Shown: piece after piece, positions 12,882 to 23,633 of the stretch
Layout: every line of letters begins with the position of its first letter
How positions within the stretch are numbered: the first letter of the stretch is position 1
Assembly: GCA_026075535.2 (NCBI GenBank)
Contig: AP026549.1
Location: 2,604,001 to 2,668,000 of the forward strand
Direction: 5' to 3'
DNA from: Tricholoma matsutake
Taxonomy: Eukaryota; Basidiomycota; Agaricomycetes; Agaricales; Tricholomataceae
Length of the DNA: 64,000 bases
The notes under the pieces: model-generated
Database searches by the model: none
Seen by the model: the letters and a program-made list of their open reading frames with translations, nothing else
What the model was told of the DNA's origin: nothing
Made by a program: the position numbers and the translations under genes

Positions 12882-13150
12882 CCATTGTTAATCATTGTAA
12901 ATGGTACTGGCATCCATTGTAATACATTGTTAATCATTGTAAATGGTACTGGCATCCATTGTAACACATTGTTAATCATTGTAAATGGTACTGGCATCCA
13001 TTGTAATACATTGTTAATCATTGTAAATGGTACTGGGGCCTATTGTTAATCATTGTAAATGGTACTGGCACCCATTGTTAATCATTGTAAATGGTACTGG
13101 GACTCATTCTTAATGCTTGCAAATAATATTTGAACTATTGTAAATCATTG
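12882..13150 (+). repeat. KDZ1 left subterminal repeat array
   Basis: About six copies of a unit built from TTGTTAATCATTGTAAATGG plus TACTGGCATCCATTG repeat at roughly 40-60 bp spacing. They are in the opposite orientation to the array at 21270-21911 and may be transposase-binding sites. Confidence 0.85.
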
Positions 13151-13230
13151 CTAATGAATAAATAATATTTCACTCTACTTTAAGTCATAGCAGAAAATAT
13201 TGCCAAACAAATGTGATTATAATCCTAGTC

Positions 13231-15438
13231 TATTGGATACCACAAAGTATAATTAATGTGGATGAGTAGTTCAAGATCTGATAAATGTTAGTTTGATCTA
13301 AAAAAAAGGACACCACATACTTTTTTGTGGCAGGCAATTCCCCATTTTCAGTGTCATCAATCCCTCGCTTTTTCCCCTGATCCTCTCTGGCATCCAAGGC
13401 AATCTTTAGCTGGACCAAAGTCCAACTAACATGCACCACTGCTGTTTTAAGGTGAGGCAAATCAGAATCACCAGAAGAAGTATTACCTTGCATCCACCAA
13501 GCCAAAGCAAGAATAACCACAAGAAAGCCATTCACTCCACCACATAACAGCTGTGACCATGAAGGGTCAGAGGGTATAAGTTGAGAGAGTTCATCACCCC
13601 ACCAGCCTGGCTGAATAGCCTTCCACCATGCAAACCAGCAATTGCCAAAATCTTTGATATTCTTCAACTGTGGCATTTGATCAGCTTGTAACTGCCAGCC
13701 ATTCTTCAGCCATACTCCAATCTCACCAGGTCAATTCTTGGTAGGCAAATGCTAGACATTGCTACTATTAGATTGTGAATTGGTAATTAGCTAGCACTTA
13801 CAGTTTTTGGTGGATTTTCAGTCTCAAACAAAACCCAGTTTTTCAATAGATTGACCCAAAACTCTTCATCTGAAATCTTCTTCAAGAAAGGAAGAATAGT
13901 GATGACAGCACTGTCTGCTTTGTCAGCTGTAGGAGGTTGGGGTACAATAATATCATCACTGGAAGGTGTGGCAGCAGAGAATGATATCAGCAATGCTGCA
14001 TTTGGAAGGGTTTCAGTTGCCTTCACAGGTGACAGTGCCCTTGTCATGTCTCCAGCATTAGAAGCAGCTCTTCATTTGCATTAGCCTCATAGTCAAAGCA
14101 AATAAGTATTGCTTACTTCATTTTCTTGCCCTTTCCCTTTTTTGATGATTTGTTGATCAAATTTGAAGCCCCTTTACCCAATCCTAGTTCGTGTAATAAT
14201 TGATTATTTCTTGCAATATTACTTGCTCATTCCTTCTCATAATCAGAAAGGGTCACAGTAGATGAAGAAGGGGTAGCATCAACATCAGCAGGTGCAGAAG
14301 GGGTAGGGTCGACATCAGCAGATGCAGAAGGGGTAGTATTGACAACAGCAGGTGCAGGAGTGGCTTCATGTGAGAGACCTTCCAATGCTCAGGAATCACA
14401 AGTCTTCTTATCTATTGCAAACAATGAGCTCTGAATACTGGATGCTTTTAAGACTGTCACCATAAGCAGCTTCAAGAAACCTATCAAAGTGTGATAGAAA
14501 ATCTTTGTTATATGAGCTTCCCAGAAACTGGGCCAATGATTGACCCTTTAATGTAGTTCCTTCATTCAAGCTATCAATTTGAAGGTTAGATTCACAAGAA
14601 ATGATGGGTCAAGTCACTTACACAAGAGTTTGAATGGCACCTCCTTCTTGAGGCATTGGTCCTCCCATGATGATTGTACAAGCCCAACCTGTTTGCCTGG
14701 CAATATTCTTGGCAGCATCTTCAATTGTATGAGGGAGCATGTCAATATGGCTATTGCAAATTGGAATATAATTCAAGTCATGATGGCCCAGATTTGCAAC
14801 ACTTACTTTTGTAGCATGCGATTGGGATTATCACCTTCACTGTCCATGAACTTATACTCTTGCCAAAACTCTTCTACCTTTTCCTTGGTGGTTGCATCAG
14901 CTGAATTGTACCATTCCTGCATCTTCTGGTTATGAAAGGTAAAGCGATTGTGATGTGTAAACTCCTTAGTCGGATTGGCTTCTTTATGTGCTTCCCACTC
15001 AGTGTTGAACTTCGGTTTAAGCTCTTCTCCATATAACTTCGCAAATGCTTGCCAGTGATGTAATAGTCATGAAGTGCTCTTGAAATTTAGAACCTTTCGA
15101 GTGCCAGAACCCGAACTCAAACCACGACTCTTATTATAAATCCAATTGTGAATTTGCTGCCCAATATTATCATATGCTGAACAAAAGTATATAACTGTTG
15201 GACACCTTACCTTTTCGCTTGTCTTGAGCTTGAGGAGTTTTGCATGCTCCTCATTTCCTTTTGCAAACTCTATCTCCTTAGCAGATGGGGCATCGGCAGG
15301 CCATTTGTTGTGGAAGTCTTTGTAAACTTTAGCAAGAAAGGTGGGAACTGTTTTACTCTCCTGTGCTTCACGAAACCCTGCAAGCAGGTTGTAAAGCCAG
15401 GCATGCTGCTCAGGAGTTGTCCAAGCTGCTTTTGGCAT
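13231..15438 (-). pseudogene. KDZ-associated uncharacterised gene (antisense to the transposase)
   Basis: I assign the start at 15438, giving MPKAAWTTPEQHAWLYNLL. About five exons follow: an N-terminal helical segment (FREAQESKT, FHNKWPADAP), an exon with QIHNWIYNKSRG, one with GWACTIIMGGPMPQEGG, one with ENPPKT, and a tryptophan-rich exon at 13276-13676 (CWFAWWKAIQPGW) that ends in a basic KKRG segment. The gene at 38710-41254 in KDZ2 has the same order of motifs (WSPVEL, RAWYRQNAR, MVVLGGW), so this is a shared KDZ gene family. Function is unknown; the N-terminal W-x-P-E helix pattern could be a DNA-binding fold. Some exon borders do not join cleanly, so the copy is probably damaged. Confidence 0.5.
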
Positions 15439-16807
15439 AGTAGTGAAAATTGCAAAGAAATTTGGAGATATGTGCAACATGACAAGCAAGGCAAACCCCA
15501 TGTGATCATGTTTCACAGCCAAGCCATGTCCTTACTGCAGGTTTTGCAATTAAAATACATTGTAAATAGATTTATCATTGGTACAGACTACATTAACAGT
15601 AACTACCTAATTGCATATAGGTATGAAAGATCCCATGCAATGTCATCATCATTGGGGCTGGGATAGGGATCCATCCTGCGAGCAGATGCTCACGGCAGCA
15701 GTTGTGTTTGTTGGTGCCAATAGTTAAATTAATACCTAAAAAGTTTGTTAGTAAAATGAAAATGAAACGATTTGTCGGTGTCAATAGTTAAATTAATACC
15801 TAAAAGGTTTGTTAGTAAAATGAAAATGAAACGAGAAGAGAAGAGAAGAAACAAACATACCTATGGCCCAAGAGATGTTGAAGACGTCTCTTGGGCCTTT
15901 GTTTCATTTGGTTCTGGTCCCCCCTCTCTTCACTATGGTCATTCCCCTCTCTTTGTTGTAGTCGTCCCCCCCTTTCTTTGTTGTAGATGCCCCTCTCTTT
16001 GTTGTCCACTTCCTCTTGGCATTGTCTCCCCTCTGAGTCCCTCCTGCCCACTCTGCAAGCAGGGGCTTGTTGTTGTTGTTGTTGTTGTTGTCCCCTCCCT
16101 TCATTTTGGTCATCTGTCCCCACTCTTCATTGTAGTCATCCCCCCTCAGTCATCACCACAATGGTGGTGGTGAGTCAGCTTTGTTGTCATCATAGTAGTA
16201 CTTTAGTTTGTACCTAAGAAGATTGTTAGCAGCAAAATAATGAAACAAAAGTAAAAAACTTAGCTGAGTGGAGGCAAGGGGTGCAGTTCTGGTGGCTGTT
16301 GTCAATGTCGTTGTCAATGGTGGTGTGGCACCTGGGGGCTGTGCAAAACATCGATGATGGTGACATCACCATATGTGGTGGATAACAGGGGCAGTGGGGT
16401 CAGTAATGATCATGGGCCTGGGGCCAGTTTGAGGTATGGTGGTGGGGTCTGTCGCCATTCCAACTGTTTTTTGTGCTGTGGATGTGGTAACTGTTGTGCC
16501 ACTAGGTAGACTTGCCTGGCCAGTAATGATGCATCTGGCACATGCTACTGCTACAGCTACCACTGGGCAAGCAAAACCCAGATGTCCAGGGGAATTGCTT
16601 GGACTGTGCGCAGTGGTGCTGCAGCCTTCACAGGCCAAGGTGGACGTGGTGGCTTGCAGGCAATTACAGCACAGCCACACCATAGCCACATTCTTGCTGA
16701 TAACTTGCCTGGGTGCCCCTGTAAACACCACATCTAATCACCAAATTGTTGCCAACAACTTGCCCCTGTGAAGTTGCCCCTGTAAACATCACATCTGCCT
16801 ATCCACA
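15439..16807. other. KDZ1 intergenic low-complexity stretch
   Basis: No gene is assigned. It contains a 49 bp direct duplication (GTCAATAGTTAAATTAATAC at about 15716 and 15779), a CT-rich segment (15900-16150) and a minus-strand frame of 121 residues (16366-16731) with a Cys-rich stretch (CCNCLQ...CEGC) and Thr/Pro-rich tail. That frame may be an upstream exon of the antisense gene, which would then be divergent from the TET/JBP gene. Comparable modules recur at 24.6-26.2 kb. Confidence 0.4.
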
Positions 16808-18366
16808 ATGTCCAAGAATTGGAAAGCAAGAGCTGAGCAATCTGCAATCTTTACCACTGTAGAGGAAGATGCTGATCTTCTCGATCTGCTGGAAATTGCA
16901 ACATCCCCTGCTAGAAAAACAATCTTTGTCTCCCACCTTTGCAAATCCCTGCCTGGTGCTTTTGATCGGTTTGATGGCAAGGAGCCTGCAAAGCAGTTTG
17001 ACATCTTCACCACCTGGTTTGGCAACTATGACCAGTCACATAACCTCTTTCGTCTCATCAGTGATGCATTATACCAGCGGCAGCAATACTTCCTGCAGAA
17101 CCGATTCAGCAAGAGGCAGTTCAGCACCTTGATCAGTTTGGATTGGACCAATGATGAAAAGTTGACCTTTCTGAGCAAGATTCAAGTTGTATATGTTTCT
17201 GAGCTCAAAACCCCTTATCCACCCAAATACCACTGGATGGTGGAATCTTCGGCAATTGAGCAGAGATGGAAGGGGTACATTGAAACAGGAGAGCAGCCCA
17301 ATCCCAGGCACAAGCGATATCCTTTATTTTTTGTTGATCCTAAGAAACTTCAGGGGGATTTTGGAGAGCAGGATACTGTTATTGTCTATGATAAGAGAAC
17401 ACAGGAGCTGGTGATGGTTATCATTCAGAATTTTGTTGGCCATCCAGCACTTCTTTGTTGCATGGAAGATATCATCAAAGATAATGTAAAGTATCGCAAG
17501 AGCATGCGAGTAAGCATCTTGTTCTAATATTCATTATCTTGATTCAAACTTTTGTTAGCTTGCTGATCCAGGTAGCATCGTTCAGACTGGAGTTTCTGCT
17601 GGAGCACAAAGCAAGCCTACGATTGGTTGGGTCAAAAATATCAAGTCAAAGAAGCTGTCTGATGAATCTGTCAATTGTCTCAATGAGAGGACTGCCCATG
17701 CTTTCTCTCTTCTGTGGATGCTTATTTGCAGATGACTTCCCAATGAGCTCTCAGATGATATTGTCACTTGGCTTGCTGAGACTGGGATTTATCAGATGAA
17801 CAAGAAGATTGTTGAGGGCTTTGAGGAGAATAGTGTTAAAGGGGAGTTAGAGTTGGAAATTGGAGAAGAATCATTCAATTTTGAATGGGCAGAGCTCACT
17901 CCTCCTTCAGGTGCAATGGCTGCAAATTATTCTAGGCATTTACCACCAGTTATATTACAGCTTCTCCTGACTAACAGTGTTTCTCTTCTAGGTTTGTTCA
18001 TAAGGAGGTCAATCAGCCACACAAGTTTGCTACTGCCTGGACGATATCAAGGACTTTAAGAGAAGATCAGGGTGGCCACTTCTACAACTGTAAGTATAAT
18101 ATTCAGGCCAAAGGAGGTAATGATACAATCATTGCATGGGATCCCTCACATTTTCATGGTACTAGCCTCCAAGATTACCCTCCCAAGACAGATGCCATTT
18201 CTCAATACAATCAGGTTGGGCTTGCTATCATTACTCCAAATTGGATTCCAGGGCTTTGGAAGAAGTATGCTAAGGAGCAGACAGCTTTAGATGAGATGTT
18301 AGAGAGTATAGTGTCAGATGATGAAGAGGAGGGTGACAAGAGGAGTGACTCAGATGGGGGGCTTTG
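16808..18366 (+). pseudogene. TET/JBP-family 2-oxoglutarate/Fe(II) dioxygenase
   Basis: Proteins of this family oxidise methylated bases (5-methylcytosine or thymine derivatives) in DNA. Exon 1 (16808-17509) encodes an N-terminal helical and substrate-facing region. Intron 1 is 17510-17558. Exon 2 carries GWVKNIKSKKLSDESVNCLN, then ELTPPSG. The C-terminal part has the double-stranded beta-helix signatures: HKEVNQPHKFATAWTIS (about 17999), aligned by position with the TET HxD metal motif, and WDPSHFHGTSLQ (about 18150) with the distal metal His, followed by QVGLAIITPNWIPGLW. An acidic Ser/Asp/Glu tail ends at 18366. One in-frame TGA (17733-17735) replaces an expected Arg codon, and the junction near 17910-17995 has no clean intron in frame, so this copy is probably inactive. 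It lies 55 bp upstream of the transposase start. Confidence 0.75.
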
Positions 18367-18420
18367 AGTCAGTGTAGTTTGTCTTTGTTTTTTTGTGTAG
18401 CTCAAGTTACTTTTTCCACC

Positions 18421-21257
18421 ATGCCACTGAAGCAGAAAGACAATAGCTCAGTATCATCTGCTGGATCAACTGCAAAACAAACAAAACCAGCTTTTCGTAC
18501 ACCTACAACTGCCAGATCTGGCTTAACCACAGAGGGGGCAGCGACATCAAAGAAAAATCGGATTGTCACTTTACGAACTAGTGCTAGTGGTCATCGTGGA
18601 TATCAAACACAAGACATGGATTCTTCATCTGCATCTCCCACTTCTGATAATTGCTTTACACCCTTGGGCTATTGAATGTCCTGCCTGCCCCCATCCTGGA
18701 TGGAACCTACCTGATAATTGGAATGTCACAGATCCAAGCAGTAAGCTCTATTCTCAATGGTGATTCAGCACTAATATATGACTTGTAGATATTTGTATAC
18801 ACAATTTCTGGCAGTTGATGGAAACTTTAAACTGCGGTTAAAGGAGCGTGGAATAAATGATCCAGAACTTGCTCCTGGGTGGGGATATTTTGTTGAGGAA
18901 GAAGCCTATCAAGCATTTATCAAAAACTTCATTCACCAGCCAGAGGTATGTTGTATTTAATGCCAGTTTTATAGTGGATCTAATATTTTCCAAGGTTAAC
19001 ACATGTCAGTCAGAGCATGATGCATTGGTGCAGGCAGCTGTTTGTTTAACACCAGGATATAAGGTTACTGGTGTTATACTTGTTATTTGTCCCTGCCATG
19101 GTCTTATTCAAAGAAATGGAGTTGGTGATCTGCAAAAAGGAGAATGGTACAGTGCACTATAATTATTATTTGCTGAATGGATGCTGATTGTCCAATAGAT
19201 TCTGCAATATTGACTATATAATCTTATCGTCAATCAAGGGAGAAGCCATTTCCCGCATTGTTTTGACTTATGATATTGGATGCCAATACTCCAAAAAATT
19301 TAATGAGCGGATGGCCAAGTTTCCACCAGAGCTGCAGCTGAGTAAAGGAACTGTTATTGAGTTTGGAATCCCTAGTTGGCATATCAATGCTCATGGTCCC
19401 GATTGTCAGGCAGATTTTGGACTTGGCTTTCAGGATGGAGTTGGGCATACTTGTGGTGAAGAAGTTGAGAGTACATGGGCTAGGATGAATCCCTTGGGTC
19501 CAAGCACACAGGAGATGGGTCCAGGTGCTCGTCATGAGACTTTAGATGATCAATGGGGTGGTTTGAATTTTCAAAGAATACTTGTTTTCTGTAAGTTTTT
19601 TATTTTTTATTTTTTCCCCCTTCAATAAGCTATTACATATTTATAATAGGTCAAGAATTTTTATGCCATTTAAAAAAGGCAGTTGGAATGCATGCAAAGC
19701 ACCAGCAGCTGTTTGATCAATTTTCAGCAACTTTCTGACCAGCTACAATTACTGCCTGGCAAACAATGATTAATGTTTGGAAGGAAGACCATTCAAAACC
19801 AAATCCATATTTGGAACCAGGATGATGTAAGTAGAAATTCCTCTTCTTGCAATGAGGTTTTGAATGTCATTTCAGCAAGCACTACTGTACAAGATGCGCG
19901 GCTTGAACTCACAAAAGAAGAATCAACTTCAGCTGCTCTGGGAGAAGTTGCAACTCATAAGACAAGTTTAACAACTTTTCTTACAACTGGACTAGAACTT
20001 GAAGAATGGCAGTATGTAATTGTAATTTGTTTTGGTAATATCTTCTCTAACTTGTTTGAGTCAAGGCGCATCATCACATATGACATTAAAGTTTTGAAAA
20101 AGTACAAGACACAAACCCAGCTGGCAGATTTAGAAGAAAAGCACCACATTCTTATGATGCATATCAATCTTTGGTGAGAGGTCCAGTTGGCCTATCTTCC
20201 TTCAACTGGTTCCCTTGTTTCAGTGATTTATACCAATCTTTTATCAGAGATACAATCAAGCAAAGAATCACCCACAGCCGAGGCCACACCATTATTCCTT
20301 CCCTCATCACTTCTACCAAATCAACAACCTTCTCTGGCTTTTGCTAAATGTCTATCATGTGAAGTCCGCTTGCATATTGCACAAGCTGATGATGCTTTAG
20401 CTGATATATGGCATTATCTGGCTTCTGGCAATTTAAAAAAGTCAACATCAGTGGAACTGGAAATCGCCCAAATACTCGGATGCGCACCTTGTTCAATCAG
20501 TTCAACCATCGTATAAAACTTTCAATGCTGTGTTACTCTGCTGCACGTACTTGCTTGCTTGCAGCTGATCCAATGGGTGAATAGAACACCAGACTAAAAG
20601 AGCTTAAGGAGTCTGATGTTCGTGGACCAGGGAGGATGGATTTTTCTATGGAGATGTCTGATGCACTGGACATGAGAAAAGGCCACTTTGAAATCTCATG
20701 GATTTGGCTGGTGCCAAGGCCAGCAACAGAGACTGAAGTGGATGCCTTGGAGCAGATTTTGGATGAAGGAATGTGTGTAGAATGGTCTAAATCTCAAGCA
20801 AGAAAGATGCGATGGGAGGAGAAGGTTGAGTTACTCAAAGAGGAAATGCACCGGATGATCATATATTATGAGTGGAAGGCATCCTGGTGGCTTCAGCTTG
20901 AGCCTGGTCTTCTCACAGCCAAAAATGCCATTATCCATGGAGTTACTGCATATGCACAAAAGCAAGCATTTTTTTGCAAAACTTTGGCTGAGAGCTTTGC
21001 AAAGGCATGGCTGCATTATATGCAAGCCAACAAGATGGAAACAGAATGGGGTCACTGGTATAGCCATTTGATCACTAACAAAAATTCTAATGCAATAGAT
21101 CCCTTGAAATCCAAGACTATGGATAATCCAGAAAGTAATGGATCAAGCAATCAGGAGAAGGATGAAGAGGATGGAGGATGAAGAAGTTGAAAAGGATGAA
21201 GAAGTTGAAAAGGATGAAGAAGTTGAAAATTATGATCCATTTGAATTAGATGACTGA
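18421..21257 (+). pseudogene. KDZ transposase, internally deleted and frame-broken
   Basis: The N-terminus is a basic Ser/Thr-rich segment (about 84 residues). It then jumps near 18660 to CPACPHPGWNLPDNW, so the Cys-cluster (CxC2-type) domain that normally lies between is missing. Next come FLAVDGNFKLRLKERG, GVGDLQKGE, TYDIGCQYSKK (catalytic Asp of the RNase H-like core, codon at 19272) and GVGHTCGEEVESTW (second acidic site, about 19435). The C-terminal part includes NHRIKLSMLCYSA, DVRGPGR and WWLQ, and ends in a DEEVEK-repeat acidic tail (three 18 bp units, 21177-21230). Lesions are a one-base loss in the A run near 20432, TAG at 20582-20584, and a frame change near 21170. Introns of about 50 bp are visible, for example 19147-19199. 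Confidence 0.8.
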
Positions 21258-21269
21258 TGTTCAGTTAAC

Positions 21270-21911
21270 AAAATTAGCAATAGGCCCCAGTACCATTTAC
21301 AATGATTAACAATGGGCCCCAGCACTATTTACAATGATTAACAATATATTACAATGGGCCCCAGCATCATTAACAATGTATTACAACAGACACCAATACC
21401 ATTTACAATGATTAACAATGGGCCCCAGCACTATTTACAATGATTAACAATATATTACAATGGGCCCCAGCATCATTAACAATGTATTACAATAGACACA
21501 AGTACCATTTACAATGATTAACAATGTATTACAATGGATGCCAGTACCATTAACAATGTATTACAATGGGTGCCAGTACCATTTACAACAATTGACAATG
21601 TATTACAATGGATGCCAGTACCATTTACAATGATTAACAATGTATTACAATGGGCCCCAGTACCATTTACAACAATTAACAATGTATTACAATGGATGCC
21701 AGTACCATTTACAATGATTCACAATGATTCACAATGGGCCCCAGTACCATTTACAACAATTAACAATGTATTACAATGGGTGCCAGTATACCATTTGCAA
21801 TGATTAACAATGTATATTACAATGGATGCCAGTACCATTTACAATGATTAACAATGTGTTACAATGGATGCCAGTACCATTTACAATGATTATCAACATA
21901 TTACAATGGGC
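21270..21911 (-). repeat. KDZ1 right subterminal repeat array
   Basis: More than ten copies of units such as CCAGTACCATTTACAATGAT and TAACAATGTATTACAATGG lie here, inverted relative to the left array. A long open frame over 21534-21803 is only a translation of the repeat. Confidence 0.9.
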
Positions 21912-22096
21912 CCCAATACCATTAACAATGTATTACAGTTGGTTGTGGTAACCATCTACAATCATTAACAATCATTAACAATAACATCTACTACATCTAT
22001 CGGATATCTATTACAATGTCATTGTAATAAAACCATCAGTACTGTGCACAATGGCCTATCGACTAACACCGATAGATTGTTAACAATAATGCCAGC
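21912..22096 (-). repeat. KDZ1 right terminal inverted repeat
   Basis: This is the reverse complement of 12697-12881, ending ...TTGTTAACAATAATGCCAGC. Confidence 0.9.
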
Positions 22097-22699
22097 CATG
22101 ACTCCCTCAACGATGCATTCCGGAGACATCCTCAGCCCTGCGCAATGATCACACTAAAGCAAGCATAATTAGTCTGAATGATATCGATATAGAACAAATA
22201 CTTACCAGTCCATGGAAGGTGATCAGCTCACCTTCCTCTAGCCGCACCCGCTTTGCGACCACAGGCTCTTCATCCAACTCATCATCACCTTCCTCCTCCT
22301 CATCCATCTCGTCCGCCTTCCTCTTCTTGATGATTTGCTCAATGACCTACTGGTCATCGACCAGAGGTTCTTCTTCGTCCGCAGCTTCGTCCCGATCAAT
22401 CAAGAGGCGCATGAGCTCGAGCACGGCAGTCCGATCATGAAACTCTTCCTTCGAAACTGTTTTGGCCTGGACTTCGGCCAAGAATGACTGATGTGCCTCG
22501 ACCAGCACATCTTGTCATTCCTCAATCCTCTTGACTTTGGCCTCGACAGCCACCTGCCAAGCCTCCCTCTCCTCCTCTCTCTTTCTCTCTTCCTTGACCT
22601 TCCTCGAATACTCCTCAAAAAGATATTTTCCACCCCACAAAACCCAATCCCCCTGGGCGAAAGGTGCGAAGAGGCCAATCGCCTTGTCCAATGCCATGA
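22097..22699 (-). pseudogene. Proximal part of the gypsy antisense accessory gene
   Basis: The ATG at 22699 overlaps the first bases of the recognisable 3' LTR. The product starts MALDKAIGLFAPFAQGD, then has a long charged helix (KVKEERKREEEREAW), an acidic block (DEEEEGDDELDEE) and VVAKRVRLEEGELITFHG. It is followed by a likely intron (about 22137-22206) and GLRMSPECIVEGV before the KDZ1 border. In-frame stops sit at about 22515 and 22350. The gene lies between pol and the 3' LTR on the opposite strand and was cut by the KDZ1 insertion. Function is unknown. Confidence 0.55.
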
Positions 22700-23633
22700 C
22701 TGCGATCGAACATCATCGACTATCATTGACCATCGTCAAGCATTATTGATCGATATCAAGAGACTACAAGCAACATTGGGTGCCGCCTTTGTTATCTAAA
22801 TGGTGGAAGACCATGCGCTAGGATGTACTCCAACTCGTGCTCAAACCTGCTGATAGTAGGTCAGCCTCGTTCCAACTCCATATCGCATACAGAACCTGCA
22901 GGACAGATTATTGTGAGACTTAGCACAGTTTATACACGAAGGACAGTCTCTTTTAGTTCTTTCCCTTTATTACTCCTTCATCATATGATATATCTCTTTC
23001 TTGTTTGGATTCCAGTCTCCTTTTTGGCCTTGTGCCTTAACTCATATATTTTGCCTCATGTTCTACACATGTTTCTTATACCATTTTAGGAAGTTTCTTT
23101 TAAAACATATAAAACTCTGTAGTATCTACTCACAAAGACAAGAAATTGTCTTCACCTATCATCTTGTATACAGTTCTAAGCATCCGATCAACTTTCTAAA
23201 AACAATCTAAGTCTCTATGAGTTTTCTCAATCGACGAGAATCCTCTGTGATCATCACGTCCTCGATCTTCCTTCAATCCTCTTGTCATTAGCACTAGCAA
23301 CCATTTCAACACATTCTAGCCATCGACTATAGCCTTCATATACTTTCAACCTATCGAAAGGTCCTTGGAATTCACACATCGACCATCGACGATCAACATC
23401 ATTTGCCCTCGATCTCATTGATCATCCTCGATATTGATCAATACCCCATTGGACCTCATCAAACACCTTCATCTCTTATAGAACTACCTTTGCGACTAGT
23501 ACTAACTAGTTATCTTCCCATAGGTTTGACTACAAACATCTGGGATGACTTGCACCCTTCCTCTGACTCGTCGCAAATATCATTGATTGCCTCATCGGCT
23601 ATTTTGGTGGTTTTCCCGGGTTGAGTATCATCA
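22698..23633 (+). repeat. 3' LTR of the Ty3/gypsy element, 5'-truncated
   Basis: This matches 4790-5726. It ends GTATCATCA at 23633 and is followed by GCAT. It lacks the first 257 bp of the 5' LTR, and no polypurine tract precedes it. This suggests a deletion at the antisense gene/LTR boundary, unless the LTR truly starts at 4790. Confidence 0.85.

Larger units (their letters stand above)
12697..22096. mobile_element. KDZ-superfamily DNA transposon (KDZ1) carrying a TET/JBP gene
   Basis: The termini are inverted repeats of about 185 bp beginning GCTGGCATTATTGTTAACAA at 12697 and ending with its complement at 22096. Inside them are arrays of a 42 bp subterminal unit (CATTGTAATACATTGTTAAT and GTAAATGGTACTGGCATC). 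The cargo is an antisense uncharacterised gene (13231-15438), a TET/JBP dioxygenase (16808-18366) and the KDZ transposase (18421-21257). It is inserted in the antisense gene of the gypsy element. No target duplication could be recognised at the flanks (CAATAGTA versus CATGACTC). Basidiomycete TET/JBP genes are known to travel with KDZ elements; this copy shows the arrangement in full but with disabled genes. Confidence 0.85.

Noticed and set aside
21270..21930. Regularly spaced short repeats that resemble a CRISPR array
   Set aside because: Eukaryotic context, the spacers are themselves repeats, and the same units occur inverted at the other end of KDZ1; these are subterminal transposon repeats.
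12690..22104. A target-site duplication for KDZ1
   Set aside because: Flanks CAATAGTA and CATGACTC do not match at any plausible terminus; not claimed.
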